A program made the translations under genes and the position numbers. 5,480 nucleotides of DNA, taken from positions 1 to 5,480 of the forward strand of contig JBASNZ010000007.1 in NCBI GenBank assembly GCA_049657775.1, given 5' to 3'. Origin of the DNA: JBASNZ01 sp049657775. Its GTDB lineage: Bacteria > Actinomycetota > Coriobacteriia > Anaerosomatales > Anaerosomataceae. Within the stretch, counting starts at the first letter, position 1. Each line of letters starts with the position of its first letter. This document shows, piece after piece, positions 1-4,678 of this stretch. Below the pieces are notes generated by a model. That model searched no databases. It saw nothing but the letters and a program-made list of their open reading frames with translations, and was not told where the DNA came from.

Positions 1-33
1 CACGTCGAGTCCGATGTGTGTAATCTGGTTCAT
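1..33 (-). CDS. IS110/IS1111-family transposase, N-terminal fragment (runs off the window)
   Basis: Reading the minus strand from an ATG at 33-31 gives MNQITHIGLDV before the window edge. The motif IGLDV right after a short N-terminus is the hallmark opening of IS110-family DEDD transposases, where the Asp is the first catalytic acidic residue of the RuvC-like domain. A GGAGGG ribosome site lies on the minus strand at about 41-46, about 7 bases from the ATG, which supports this start. Only 11 residues are visible, so the family call rests on one motif and on the context of an element abutting an integron cassette. It is not the start of an integron integrase, whose N-terminus looks different. 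Whether the gene is intact beyond the window is unknown. Confidence 0.55.
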   Translation of the reverse strand, partial: MNQITHIGLDV

Positions 34-117
34 GGCCGGTCCCTCCGTTTGTCGGCGCCCCGGGGCTCATTCCTCGGGGACGAACCACGTATACACCGGA
101 TTGGGCCGGCCATCTCA
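1..117 (-). mobile_element. End of an IS110/IS1111-like insertion sequence abutting the cassette array
   Basis: The stretch from the transposase start to about 117 has no gene and looks like the upstream non-coding end of the element. It contains an 8-base inverted repeat (ATGGCCGG at 32-39 and CCGGCCAT at 106-113). Inside that is a GC-rich hairpin around 60-82, where CCCCGGGG pairs with CCTCGGGG with one mismatch. The right boundary is inferred: the R'' box of cassette 1 (CACTAAC at 702-708) predicts that the cassette should begin TTAGTG, and ATAGTG occurs at 117-122. A short upstream region of about 84 bases fits the IS1111 type better than the IS110 type, which usually carries a longer upstream region with its bridge RNA. 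The other end of the element is outside the window. Confidence 0.45.
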
Positions 118-167
118 TAGTGACTAGGCGGGCCAGCGCCACCCCCGTTTCATTCCCGCAGCCATGT

Positions 168-184
168 GGTATAGTTTCTATACC
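168..184 (+). promoter_or_regulatory. Probable brnTA promoter/operator palindrome
   Basis: GGTATAG at 168-174 and CTATACC at 178-184 form a perfect 7-base inverted repeat around TTT. The left arm includes TATAGT (170-175), a good -10 hexamer. The -35 region is weak (TTTCAT at about 148-153). The palindrome lies 26 bases before the GTG start of the BrnT gene, which fits an autoregulatory operator for the ribbon-helix-helix antitoxin BrnA. Binding is inferred, not shown. Confidence 0.55.
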
Positions 185-210
185 GTGCGGCCAAGGCCTC
201 GGAGGTGCGC

Positions 211-474
211 GTGTTATTCGAGTTCGACGAAGCGAAGAGCCGCAGCAACAAGGCCAAGCACGGGATCGACTTCGTGGGGACCCAGGAGTTGTGGGCGGAC
301 GACTTGCTGGTCGAGTTGGAGGCGCGCTCTGAGAACGAGCCTCGGTTCGTCGTGATCGGCACGATCGGCAGCCGGCACTACTCGGCCGTCATCACCTATC
401 GCGACGATCGGATCCGCCTGATCTCCGTTCGGCGATCGCGAGACACAGAGGTGGCGCTGTATGAAGGCGAATGA
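211..474 (+). CDS. brnT: BrnT family type II toxin (ribonuclease)
   Basis: The 87-residue product matches the BrnT/DUF497 family, RelE-fold RNases that arrest translation and are neutralised by BrnA. Family hallmarks are the N-terminal FEFDEAK block (residues 3-9), the KHGIDF block (16-21, with conserved His17), and the C-terminal segment with HYSAVITYRDD (56-66) followed by RLISVRRS (69-76). The length is normal for the family. I place the start at GTG 211 because GGAGG at 201-205 then sits 5 bases upstream; a GTG at 205 would overlap that ribosome site. The gene overlaps the downstream antitoxin by 14 bases, the usual toxin-first order of brnTA. It is the first gene of cassette 1 and has its own promoter-like palindrome. 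Confidence 0.92.
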   Translation: MLFEFDEAKSRSNKAKHGIDFVGTQELWADDLLVELEARSENEPRFVVIGTIGSRHYSAVITYRDDRIRLISVRRSRDTEVALYEGE

Positions 475-691
475 TTTCGACAAGAAGTTCGACGAGGGCA
501 TCGAGGACATCATCGAGGACCTCGATCTCAAGAGTGCGCGCCGTCCCATGCAAGAGGCCCGGCGTGTCAACGTGGACTTCCCCGCGTGGATGGTCGAGTC
601 GCTCGACAGAGAGGCCAAGCGTCTCGGAGTGACTCGGCAGTCGGTCATCAAGATGTGGATTGCGGAGCGATTGGAGCTGAGGGCGTCGTAG
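461..691 (+). CDS. brnA: BrnA family antitoxin (ribbon-helix-helix)
   Basis: This 76-residue protein has the family's N-terminal toxin-binding segment (NDFDKKFDEG, residues 4-13). It is followed by a ribbon-helix-helix DNA-binding domain from about residue 34: the strand RRVNVDF (34-40), then helices in PAWMVESLDREAKRLG (41-56) and VTRQSVIKMWIAERLE (57-72). BrnA binds BrnT as a complex and represses the brnTA promoter; the palindrome at 168-184 is the likely site. The start ATG at 461 lies inside the BrnT gene, giving a 14-base overlap and probable translational coupling. The stop is 10 bases before the attC, so the whole pair forms one compact cassette. Confidence 0.92.
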   Translation: MKANDFDKKFDEGIEDIIEDLDLKSARRPMQEARRVNVDFPAWMVESLDREAKRLGVTRQSVIKMWIAERLELRAS

Positions 692-701
692 TGGCGCTGA
701 C

Positions 702-788
702 CACTAACAAGTGCTTCCAGCTGACGCGCCAGAGTCGTAGGCTGGGGATAAGGCTTCTGCGCGCAGCTGAAGCACCAAGACGTTAGGT
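702..788 (+). other. attC1, recombination site ending cassette 1 (brnTA)
   Basis: The R'' box CACTAAC is at 702-708 and the 3' core GTTAGGT at 782-788. The outer arms are GTGCTTCCAGCTG (711-723) and CAGCTGAAGCAC (765-776). They are complementary except for one extra C, the classic extrahelical base that sets strand choice by IntI. The stem continues with ACGCGC against GCGCG. Length is 87 bases. It is identical over 43 bases to attC4 and very close to attC2. Confidence 0.93.
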
Positions 789-804
789 GTCCTCCAGAAC
801 CTCC

Positions 805-834
805 TTGACTCGGGTGACGTATGTGTACACACTA
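805..834 (+). promoter_or_regulatory. Promoter/operator of the Phd-PIN pair with TGTGTACACA palindrome
   Basis: TTGACT at 805-810 is a near-consensus -35. A perfect 10-base palindrome, TGTGTACACA, occupies 822-831 where the -10 should lie; the -10 itself is poor (TACACA at 826-831 with a 15-base gap, or CACACT at 828-833 with 17). The core TGTACA is the hexamer reported in YefM-type operators, which fits the Phd/YefM antitoxin encoded 24 bases downstream. GTACAC recurs at 851-856 and may be a half-site. Confidence 0.6.
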
Positions 835-857
835 GAGTCCACGATTGGAGGTACACG

Positions 858-1145
858 ATGAAGTTCGTAAGTGTGCGGGATCTTCGTGGCAAGTCCGCAG
901 ATATCTGGCGTGACCTGCCCGAAGAACGCGAGATGGTAATCACCAGCAACGGTCGTCCGGTAGCGATTCTCGCAGCTGTGAGTGAAACGAATCTGGAAGA
1001 ATCCCTGGCCGCGTTTCGCCAGGCGCGCGCCGTCGACGCGGTGGCGGCACTCCAGCGCAAGTCCATCGCACGTGGAACCGACGCCCTGGCTGACTCAGAC
1101 ATCGCCGCCGAGGTCGCTGCGGTTCGCGGGGCACACGCCCGGTGA
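858..1145 (+). CDS. Phd/YefM-type antitoxin of a PIN-domain toxin
   Basis: The 95-residue product begins MKFVSVRDLRGKSADIWRDL and continues with MVITSNGRPVAILAAV (about residues 29-44). This is the Phd/YefM fold, where the N-terminal strand-helix unit dimerises and binds DNA. The acidic and alanine-rich C-terminal half is the likely toxin-wrapping segment. ATG 858 is preceded by GGAGG at 847-851 with a 6-base gap. The stop overlaps the toxin's GTG start by four bases (GTGA at 1142-1145), so the two are translationally coupled. The protein probably represses its own operon through the TGTGTACACA site just upstream. Pairing of Phd-like antitoxins with this kind of PIN toxin is common. Confidence 0.88.
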   Translation: MKFVSVRDLRGKSADIWRDLPEEREMVITSNGRPVAILAAVSETNLEESLAAFRQARAVDAVAALQRKSIARGTDALADSDIAAEVAAVRGAHAR

Positions 1146-1567
1146 GGATCGTCCTCGACACCAACGTACTCGTCTCCGGGCTGCTCTCGCCGTTCGGCCC
1201 ACCGGGCGAGATCGTCCGTATGGTCTCCTCGGGCTCTCTCACGCTTGTTGTTGACGCCAGGATACTGGCGGAGTACGCAGACGTGCTCGCGCGGCCCCGC
1301 TTCGCCTTCGATCCGGATGCCGTCGCCGCCCTGCTCGACTACATCGGCTTTCGCGGTGAAGTCGTAGCCTCAGAGCCGCTTGCCAGGCGTCTTCCCGACC
1401 CGGGCGACGAACCGTTCCTCGAAGTCGCCCTGGCGGGCGCGGCGGACTGCATCGTGACAGGCAACCTGGCGCATTTCCCTCCTGAGGCACTCGCGGGTGC
1501 GATCGCACTGTCACCTGCGCGCTTCATGGAACGGTATCGGGATGCAGCGGAGCGCGGAGACACCTAA
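1142..1567 (+). CDS. PIN-domain toxin, VapC-like endoribonuclease (COG1569-type)
   Basis: The 141-residue protein has a complete PIN nuclease core: VLDTNVLVSGLLS (residues 4-16) with catalytic Asp6, Glu44 in RILAEYADVL, and DPGDEPFLEVAL (86-97) with Asp89. It ends with DCIVTGNLAHFP (102-113). Such toxins cleave RNA in a metal-dependent way through the acidic cluster. The TGN in place of the TGD seen in many VapC proteins occurs in this subfamily, so I do not read it as inactivation. The stop TAA at 1565-1567 is supplied by the attC R'' box, so the gene ends in the recombination site. Its cognate antitoxin lies immediately upstream with a 4-base overlap. Confidence 0.9.
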   Translation: MRIVLDTNVLVSGLLSPFGPPGEIVRMVSSGSLTLVVDARILAEYADVLARPRFAFDPDAVAALLDYIGFRGEVVASEPLARRLPDPGDEPFLEVALAGAADCIVTGNLAHFPPEALAGAIALSPARFMERYRDAAERGDT

Positions 1568-1649
1568 CAAGTGCTTCCTGCTGACGCGCCAGAGTCGTCG
1601 GCTACACTGAGACTCACAGGCGCGCAGCTGAAGCACCAAGACGTTAGTC
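1562..1649 (+). other. attC2, recombination site ending cassette 2 (Phd-PIN)
   Basis: The R'' box ACCTAAC is at 1562-1568 and the 3' core GTTAGTC at 1643-1649. The arms are GTGCTTCCTGCTG (1571-1583) and CAGCTGAAGCAC (1625-1636), with an unpaired base and one mismatch; GACGCGCC and GGCGCGC extend the stem. GAGTC and GACTC in the middle can pair further. Length is 88 bases. The R'' box provides the toxin's stop codon. Confidence 0.93.
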
Positions 1650-1672
1650 AGCCACTGGGGGCTGGGGGATTC

Positions 1673-2368
1673 GTGCACGACAATCAGGTTGCATGTGTGG
1701 AGCCGGTCGCCCGTGTGCGCAAGCGCTATGTGGCCGGCCTGCTGATAGTCCTTGTAAGCGAGTACGCGATTCGCATCGTCCTCCTCTCGGGTGGTACGGC
1801 GCCGGCACGCGTCGGCATCGCCATGATTCTGGAGTGGCTCGTTCTGGCGCTCCTCTTGGTTGTCTGGCTGCCACGTGTCGAACATCTGGGGCCAGGTAGC
1901 ATCGGCTTCGGGGCGTTCAAGCTGCGCCACGTGTGGCTGGCGGTTCTCGCGTACGTGGCTGCAACCGCACTGTTCGTGCTGACGGGCTTCCTTCTTCCGG
2001 CGGTCGGCCTCAGCCCGATCGGCTCTCTGCAGCCGATGCTCGCGGAGCTCGGGTTCCCCGTGCTGCTCGGTCTGTTCCTCACCGGGACCCTTCTCGAAGA
2101 GATCTTCTACCGCGGCTACCTGATCGAGCGGCTGATCTCTCTGATAGGTAGGCCTGTGATTGCGGGAGCAGCATCATGGCTCGCCTTCTCAGCCGTGCAC
2201 ATCGTGTTCTTCGGGCTCGGCCCTACGATCGACGTCAGCATTCTGGCGGCGGCGCTCGTCGCGCTGTACTTGAAGGAGCGAAGCATCTGGCCCTGCATCT
2301 TGCTTCACGGTCTCAACAACGCGTTCGCGTACTTGATCGTCCCGCTGCTGCTGAATCTCAGGCCCTAG
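1673..2368 (+). CDS. CPBP-family intramembrane metalloprotease
   Basis: The product (231 residues from GTG 1673) is a multi-pass membrane protein with the three CPBP/CAAX-protease motifs: EEIFYR (142-147, EExxxR), FSAVH (172-176, FxxxH) and HGLNN (212-216). The Glu, Arg and His residues form the metal-dependent active site in the membrane. Hydrophobic segments are visible at about 20-38, 47-66, 88-115 and several times later. The family includes CAAX prenyl proteases and bacteriocin self-immunity proteins; the substrate here is unknown. The start is uncertain: GTG 1673 has GGGGGA 3 bases upstream, and GTG 1697 would give a shorter, basic N-terminus. The reading frame stays open back into attC2, but a start there would translate the recombination site. 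Only 23 bases separate attC from this start, with no promoter visible. Confidence 0.87.
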   Translation: MHDNQVACVEPVARVRKRYVAGLLIVLVSEYAIRIVLLSGGTAPARVGIAMILEWLVLALLLVVWLPRVEHLGPGSIGFGAFKLRHVWLAVLAYVAATALFVLTGFLLPAVGLSPIGSLQPMLAELGFPVLLGLFLTGTLLEEIFYRGYLIERLISLIGRPVIAGAASWLAFSAVHIVFFGLGPTIDVSILAAALVALYLKERSIWPCILLHGLNNAFAYLIVPLLLNLRP

Positions 2369-2376
2369 AGGCAGCT

Positions 2377-2476
2377 GCCTGACAAGCGCTTCCACACAGA
2401 CGGCGCGCCTGGTGCGCTAGACTCGCGTTTGAGGCGCTCGCCGGCGCGCCGCTGGTGTAGCGCAAATGCGTTAGTC
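2377..2476 (+). other. attC3, recombination site ending cassette 3 (CPBP protease)
   Basis: The R''-like box GCCTGAC is at 2377-2383, with GAC in place of AAC. The 3' core GTTAGTC is at 2470-2476. The left arm from GCGCTTCCAC to CGGCGCGCC pairs imperfectly with GGCGCGCCG to GTGTAGCGC on the right, with several extrahelical bases. At 100 bases it is longer and more divergent than attC1, 2 and 4. Its R'' box also does not mirror the first bases of its own cassette (TTAGTC), unlike most neighbours. Confidence 0.85.
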
Positions 2477-2527
2477 CGACCCCAGTCGTTGCGGGCGTGA
2501 GGCGTGGCGAGTTCAGTTCACCTCGGG

Positions 2528-2544
2528 TAACATCAACTCGGAGG
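2528..2544 (+). promoter_or_regulatory. Possible -10 and strong ribosome site of mntA-hepT
   Basis: TAACAT at 2528-2533 is a plausible -10, but no convincing -35 is seen 16-18 bases before it. GGAGG at 2540-2544 lies 6 bases before the ATG at 2551 and decides that start over an upstream in-frame start at 2497. Confidence 0.35.
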
Positions 2545-2550
2545 TTCCGC

Positions 2551-2859
2551 ATGGTATCAGTCATCTCGGACAAGCTCGAAGCCATCTCTGCCCTGTGCCG
2601 CAAGTACGGGGTTGTCAGCATGTACCTCTTCGGTTCGGCTGCTGGATCCGACTTCGAGCCCGGTCGTAGTGACGTGGACCTGCTGGTGGACTTCGGGTCG
2701 ATGGACGGTTACGCGAAAGCGCACGCCTACTTCGATCTGCTCGACGAGCTACGGGAGGTCCTCGGCACCGAGGTCGATCTTGTCATGATCGGCGCTGTGA
2801 AGAACCGTTACATCGCCGCTGAGATCGAGCGAACGAAGCAGTTGCTCTATGCCGCGTAG
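2551..2859 (+). CDS. mntA: MntA-type minimal nucleotidyltransferase antitoxin
   Basis: The 102-residue protein is a minimal DNA polymerase beta-like nucleotidyltransferase. It has LFGSAAGS (26-33) followed by SDVDLLVDF (40-48), giving GS and then DxD (Asp41, Asp43) with 11 residues between, and a third acidic residue in TEVDLVM (Asp76). In the MntA/HepT system this enzyme inactivates the HEPN toxin by adding AMP units to a Tyr beside its active site. It starts at ATG 2551 after GGAGG. Its end overlaps the hepT start by 11 bases, so the two are co-translated. The spacing of the GS...DxD motif is one residue longer than the commonly quoted GSx10DxD; the catalytic residues are nevertheless all present. 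Confidence 0.92.
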   Translation: MVSVISDKLEAISALCRKYGVVSMYLFGSAAGSDFEPGRSDVDLLVDFGSMDGYAKAHAYFDLLDELREVLGTEVDLVMIGAVKNRYIAAEIERTKQLLYAA

Positions 2860-3193
2860 CGCTCTTGCGTACCTTGCGGACATCATCGACTCATGTCGCT
2901 TGATCGAAGACTTCCTTGTCGGCGTTGACCAGGCCGCCTATCTCGAGTCGGATGAGAAGCGCTCGGCGGTCGAGCGACAGTTCCTTATCATCGGCGAGGC
3001 CGTTGTCGCGCTGCGGCGTCAATCGCCCGAACTCGCTGAGTCCATCTCGCAAGCGAACTTCATCGTGGGGTTTCGCAATGTGCTCGCCCATGACTACGCC
3101 TCCGTGGATGACCAGTCCGTCTACGCTACTGCCATCGGGGACATCCCGCAGCTTCGGATCGAGTGTGAGGCGCTGTTGGAGGGGGGGGTCTAA
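2849..3193 (+). CDS. hepT: HepT-like HEPN toxin ribonuclease
   Basis: The 114-residue, mostly helical protein belongs to the HepT (DUF86) family of HEPN RNases. The active-site motif Rx4HxY is intact as RNVLAHDY (Arg76, His81, Tyr83), and IIGEAV (47-52) is the conserved mid-protein block. The Tyr is the residue that MntA modifies in characterised pairs. Length is typical. The ATG at 2849 lies inside mntA. The last codons form a run of eight G (3181-3188) before GTC TAA, and the TAA is part of the attC R'' box. The pair is usually described as a type VII toxin-antitoxin system and has been linked to anti-phage defence. Confidence 0.92.
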   Translation: MPRSALAYLADIIDSCRLIEDFLVGVDQAAYLESDEKRSAVERQFLIIGEAVVALRRQSPELAESISQANFIVGFRNVLAHDYASVDDQSVYATAIGDIPQLRIECEALLEGGV

Positions 3194-3272
3194 CAAGTGC
3201 TTCCAGCTGACGCGCCAGAGTCGTAGGCTGGGTATCAGGCTTCGGCGCGCAGCTGAAGCACCAAGATTAGAC
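3188..3272 (+). other. attC4, recombination site ending cassette 4, with a damaged 3' core
   Basis: The R'' box GTCTAAC is at 3188-3194, with arms GTGCTTCCAGCTG (3197-3209) and CAGCTGAAGCAC (3250-3261). The first 43 bases from 3190 match attC1 at 704-746 exactly. At the 3' end, attC1 reads CCAAGACGTTAG where this site reads CCAAGATTAG. Two bases are missing, so the core is ATTAGAC (3266-3272) instead of GTTAGAC. The invariant G at the crossover point is lost. Confidence 0.9.
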
Positions 3273-3298
3273 ACAACTTCGGCGACGGTAGCGAGACT

Positions 3299-3324
3299 CG
3301 TATCGATACGCTATTATGTACGTA
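3299..3324 (+). promoter_or_regulatory. Probable promoter/operator of the Phd-ParE pair
   Basis: A perfect 12-base palindrome, CGTATCGATACG, lies at 3299-3310. It is followed directly by TATTAT (3312-3317), a good -10, and by a second small palindrome TACGTA (3319-3324). The -35 region is weak. GGAGG at 3340-3344 precedes the ATG at 3350. The arrangement fits autoregulation by the Phd/YefM antitoxin. Confidence 0.55.
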
Positions 3325-3349
3325 TTAGCGTCCTGTATCGGAGGTTCTC

Positions 3350-3631
3350 ATGTCGCCGCTACGCCCCTCCACAGATGTCCGACCGGTGACCGAGTTTCGC
3401 TCGAACACGTCTGCCGTCATCGAGCAGATGCATTCGACCAAGCGCCCGGTCATCCTCACCCAGCACGGACGCAGTGCCGCGGTACTGCTCGATCCCGAGG
3501 TTTACGAAGGCATGATCGACGAGATCGAGCTGCTTCGTGACCTCGCCATCTCAGAAGCCCAGATCGCCGCAGGACAGGTCATCGAGCATGACGAGGTCGT
3601 GCGTCGGATGCGCGAGAAGTACTCGCTGTGA
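3350..3631 (+). CDS. Phd/YefM-type antitoxin of a RelE/ParE toxin
   Basis: The 93-residue protein has the Phd/YefM N-terminal domain: VRPVTEFRSNTSAVIEQM (10-27), then RPVILTQHGRSAAVLLDPEVYE (32-53). It is followed by a helical, charged C-terminal segment that would bind the toxin. ATG 3350 has GGAGG 5 bases upstream. The gene ends in a GTGA overlap with the toxin start (3628-3631). It shares the fold but little sequence with the antitoxin at 858-1145, so the two cassettes are unlikely to be recent duplicates. It probably represses its own promoter through the palindromes at 3299-3324. Confidence 0.9.
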   Translation: MSPLRPSTDVRPVTEFRSNTSAVIEQMHSTKRPVILTQHGRSAAVLLDPEVYEGMIDEIELLRDLAISEAQIAAGQVIEHDEVVRRMREKYSL

Positions 3632-3921
3632 AGGTAGCCTGGACCGAACACGCTTACGAGCAGCTTGATGAGGCGATGGCGTTCATCGCGCGCGACCGTC
3701 CGGACGCCGCGCTCTCCTGGCTCGACCGCATCCTGCAAGCGGCAGATGACCTTCGCGAGCTGCCGGAGCGCGGCCGCATCGTCCCTGAAGCATCGCGCAG
3801 CGACATCCGCGAGTTGATTATCAGCCCGTATCGTCTGGTGTACCGGATCGACGCAGACTCGGTGACCGTGACTATGGTGCTGCATGAAAGACAGAACGTG
3901 ACCGGGGATGATGCCACATAA
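3628..3921 (+). CDS. RelE/ParE-family toxin
   Basis: This 97-residue product has the RelE/ParE pattern. It starts with a strand and an amphipathic helix (WTEHAYEQLDEAMAFIA, 5-21), then LRELPERGRIVPE (42-54). The core strands are RELIISPYRLVYRID (61-75) and VTVTMVLHERQ (79-89). RelE members cut mRNA on the ribosome, whereas ParE members poison DNA gyrase. The sequence here (GRxVPE, YRLVYRI, VLHERQ) resembles the ParE-like side, but the target cannot be decided by eye. The GTG start overlaps the antitoxin stop by four bases. The stop is 5 bases before the attC R'' box. Confidence 0.9.
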   Translation: MKVAWTEHAYEQLDEAMAFIARDRPDAALSWLDRILQAADDLRELPERGRIVPEASRSDIRELIISPYRLVYRIDADSVTVTMVLHERQNVTGDDAT

Positions 3922-3926
3922 GGTGT

Positions 3927-4012
3927 GTCTAAGAAGCGCTTCCTTGACGCGCCAAGCGGTAAGCTGTGAAGGGAAGCCGGTGGCGCGCAGATGAAGCGCC
4001 GAGACGTTAGAC
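3927..4012 (+). other. attC5, recombination site ending cassette 5 (Phd-ParE)
   Basis: The R''-like box GTCTAAG is at 3927-3933, with AAG for AAC. The intact 3' core GTTAGAC is at 4006-4012. The arms GCGCTTCCTTGACGCGCCA (3937-3955) and TGGCGCGCAGATGAAGCGC (3981-3999) are complementary apart from a few bases, including an extrahelical C. Length is 86 bases. The sequence is only partly like attC1, 2 and 4. Confidence 0.88.
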
Positions 4013-4042
4013 GCACGTGCATTGATTCGCACGGGGGGGAGT

Positions 4043-4576
4043 ATGGCAGCGAAGGTTTCGCTCAAGCTCGTGGTCGGGGAGCTGGATGCCCTCACCGACG
4101 AGACCAGCGCCTCTCTCAACCGGGTGACGGGCGAGCTGTACGCGCTCGGAGACGAGGAAGCGGGCCTGATCGAGGACGGTGTCGACGCATCGGAGCTGCC
4201 AGAATGGCTCGTCGACGAAGTCCCCAAGATCCGCGAGGTACTGGACTCGGAGGACTGGCTTGCCCTCCCCACGCGCTTTGACATCCACGAGTGGGCGATC
4301 ATGGACGGCTTCGCCCGCTCTCTCGCTGACTCGGAGCTGCGTGATGAACTGCTGACCGCCATTCGGGGCAGGGGAGCGTTCCGCTCGTTCAAGGATGCCG
4401 TCCACCGGCACGGGATACAGCAGGATTGGTACGACCACAGGGCCGCAGCGCTCGGTCGGATCGCCGCCGACTGGCTTGAGGCCCATGGCGTCGAGTATGC
4501 GGCAGACGCTGAGACGCTACCTGCAGGTCCGGCGTCTAACCCCGGCATCCAGCGGACGGAAGAAGCGCTAGAGTAA
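4043..4576 (+). CDS. UPF0158-family protein of unknown function
   Basis: The 177-residue acidic protein matches the UPF0158 family through its central and C-terminal blocks: LPTRFDIHEWAIMDGF (75-90), LLTAIRGRGAFRSFKDAVHRHGI (103-125) and WYDHRAAAL. No enzymatic motif or membrane segment is seen and the biological role is not known. ATG 4043 follows a run of seven G (4033-4039) that may act as a ribosome site; TTG 4022 is a weaker alternative. The gene runs into attC6: about the last 13 residues (SNPGIQRTEEALE) are encoded by the recombination site, and the stop lies within it. Only 30 bases separate attC5 from the start, with no promoter, so expression probably depends on transcription from upstream. 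Confidence 0.85.
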   Translation: MAAKVSLKLVVGELDALTDETSASLNRVTGELYALGDEEAGLIEDGVDASELPEWLVDEVPKIREVLDSEDWLALPTRFDIHEWAIMDGFARSLADSELRDELLTAIRGRGAFRSFKDAVHRHGIQQDWYDHRAAALGRIAADWLEAHGVEYAADAETLPAGPASNPGIQRTEEALE

Positions 4577-4617
4577 TGGAAGGCATCGGCCGCAGCTGAT
4601 GCCCAAAGACGTTATGC
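4534..4617 (+). other. attC6, recombination site ending cassette 6 (UPF0158)
   Basis: The R'' box GTCTAAC is at 4534-4540 and the 3' core GTTATGC at 4611-4617. The arms GGCATCCAGC (4543-4552) and GCTGATGCC (4595-4603) pair with one extra C left unpaired, the expected extrahelical base. Length is 84 bases. The central part differs from all other sites here. The CDS of cassette 6 overlaps the first 43 bases. Confidence 0.88.
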
Positions 4618-4641
4618 CGTCCTCCGGCGACGTTGTTCCTA

Positions 4642-4671
4642 TTGACGGGTATGTCGCATCTGACATACACT
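4642..4671 (+). promoter_or_regulatory. Promoter and operator of the higBA-like pair
   Basis: TTGACG (4642-4647) and TACACT (4666-4671) are separated by 18 bases. Between and overlapping them lies the inverted repeat GTATGTC (4649-4655) and GACATAC (4662-4668) with a 6-base centre. A dimeric HTH antitoxin bound there would block RNA polymerase. Transcription should start at about 4677-4680, at the toxin's ATG. Confidence 0.68.
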
Positions 4672-4678
4672 CGGCTCG

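Noticed and set aside
1..33. Integron integrase gene reading away from the array
   Set aside because: The position and direction would fit, but the N-terminus MNQITHIGLDV matches IS110-type transposases and not tyrosine recombinases of the IntI type.
34..117. IS110 bridge RNA
   Set aside because: There is a hairpin and an 8-base inverted repeat, but only about 84 bases are available upstream of the transposase and no target or donor loops can be matched without the other end of the element.
205..210. GTG 205 as the BrnT start
   Set aside because: It overlaps the GGAGG ribosome site at 201-205. GTG 211 has the right spacing.
1571..1672. CPBP protease starting inside attC2 at GTG 1571
   Set aside because: This would translate almost the whole recombination site and has no ribosome site. 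The frame is open there only by chance.
702..3272. Repeated 85-base units resembling a CRISPR array
   Set aside because: The repeats are 0.8-1.6 kb apart, contain imperfect inverted arms and end in GTTRRRY cores. They are attC sites, not CRISPR repeats with short spacers.
858..3631. The two Phd-type antitoxins as a recent duplication
   Set aside because: They share the fold but not a conserved stretch of sequence, and their toxins and operators are unrelated.
3502..4548. A 348-residue open frame on the minus strand
   Set aside because: It runs antisense through the Phd/ParE genes, attC5 and the UPF0158 gene, is dominated by Ser/Arg/Ala low-complexity sequence and shows no family motif. It is a by-product of GC-rich coding on the other strand.
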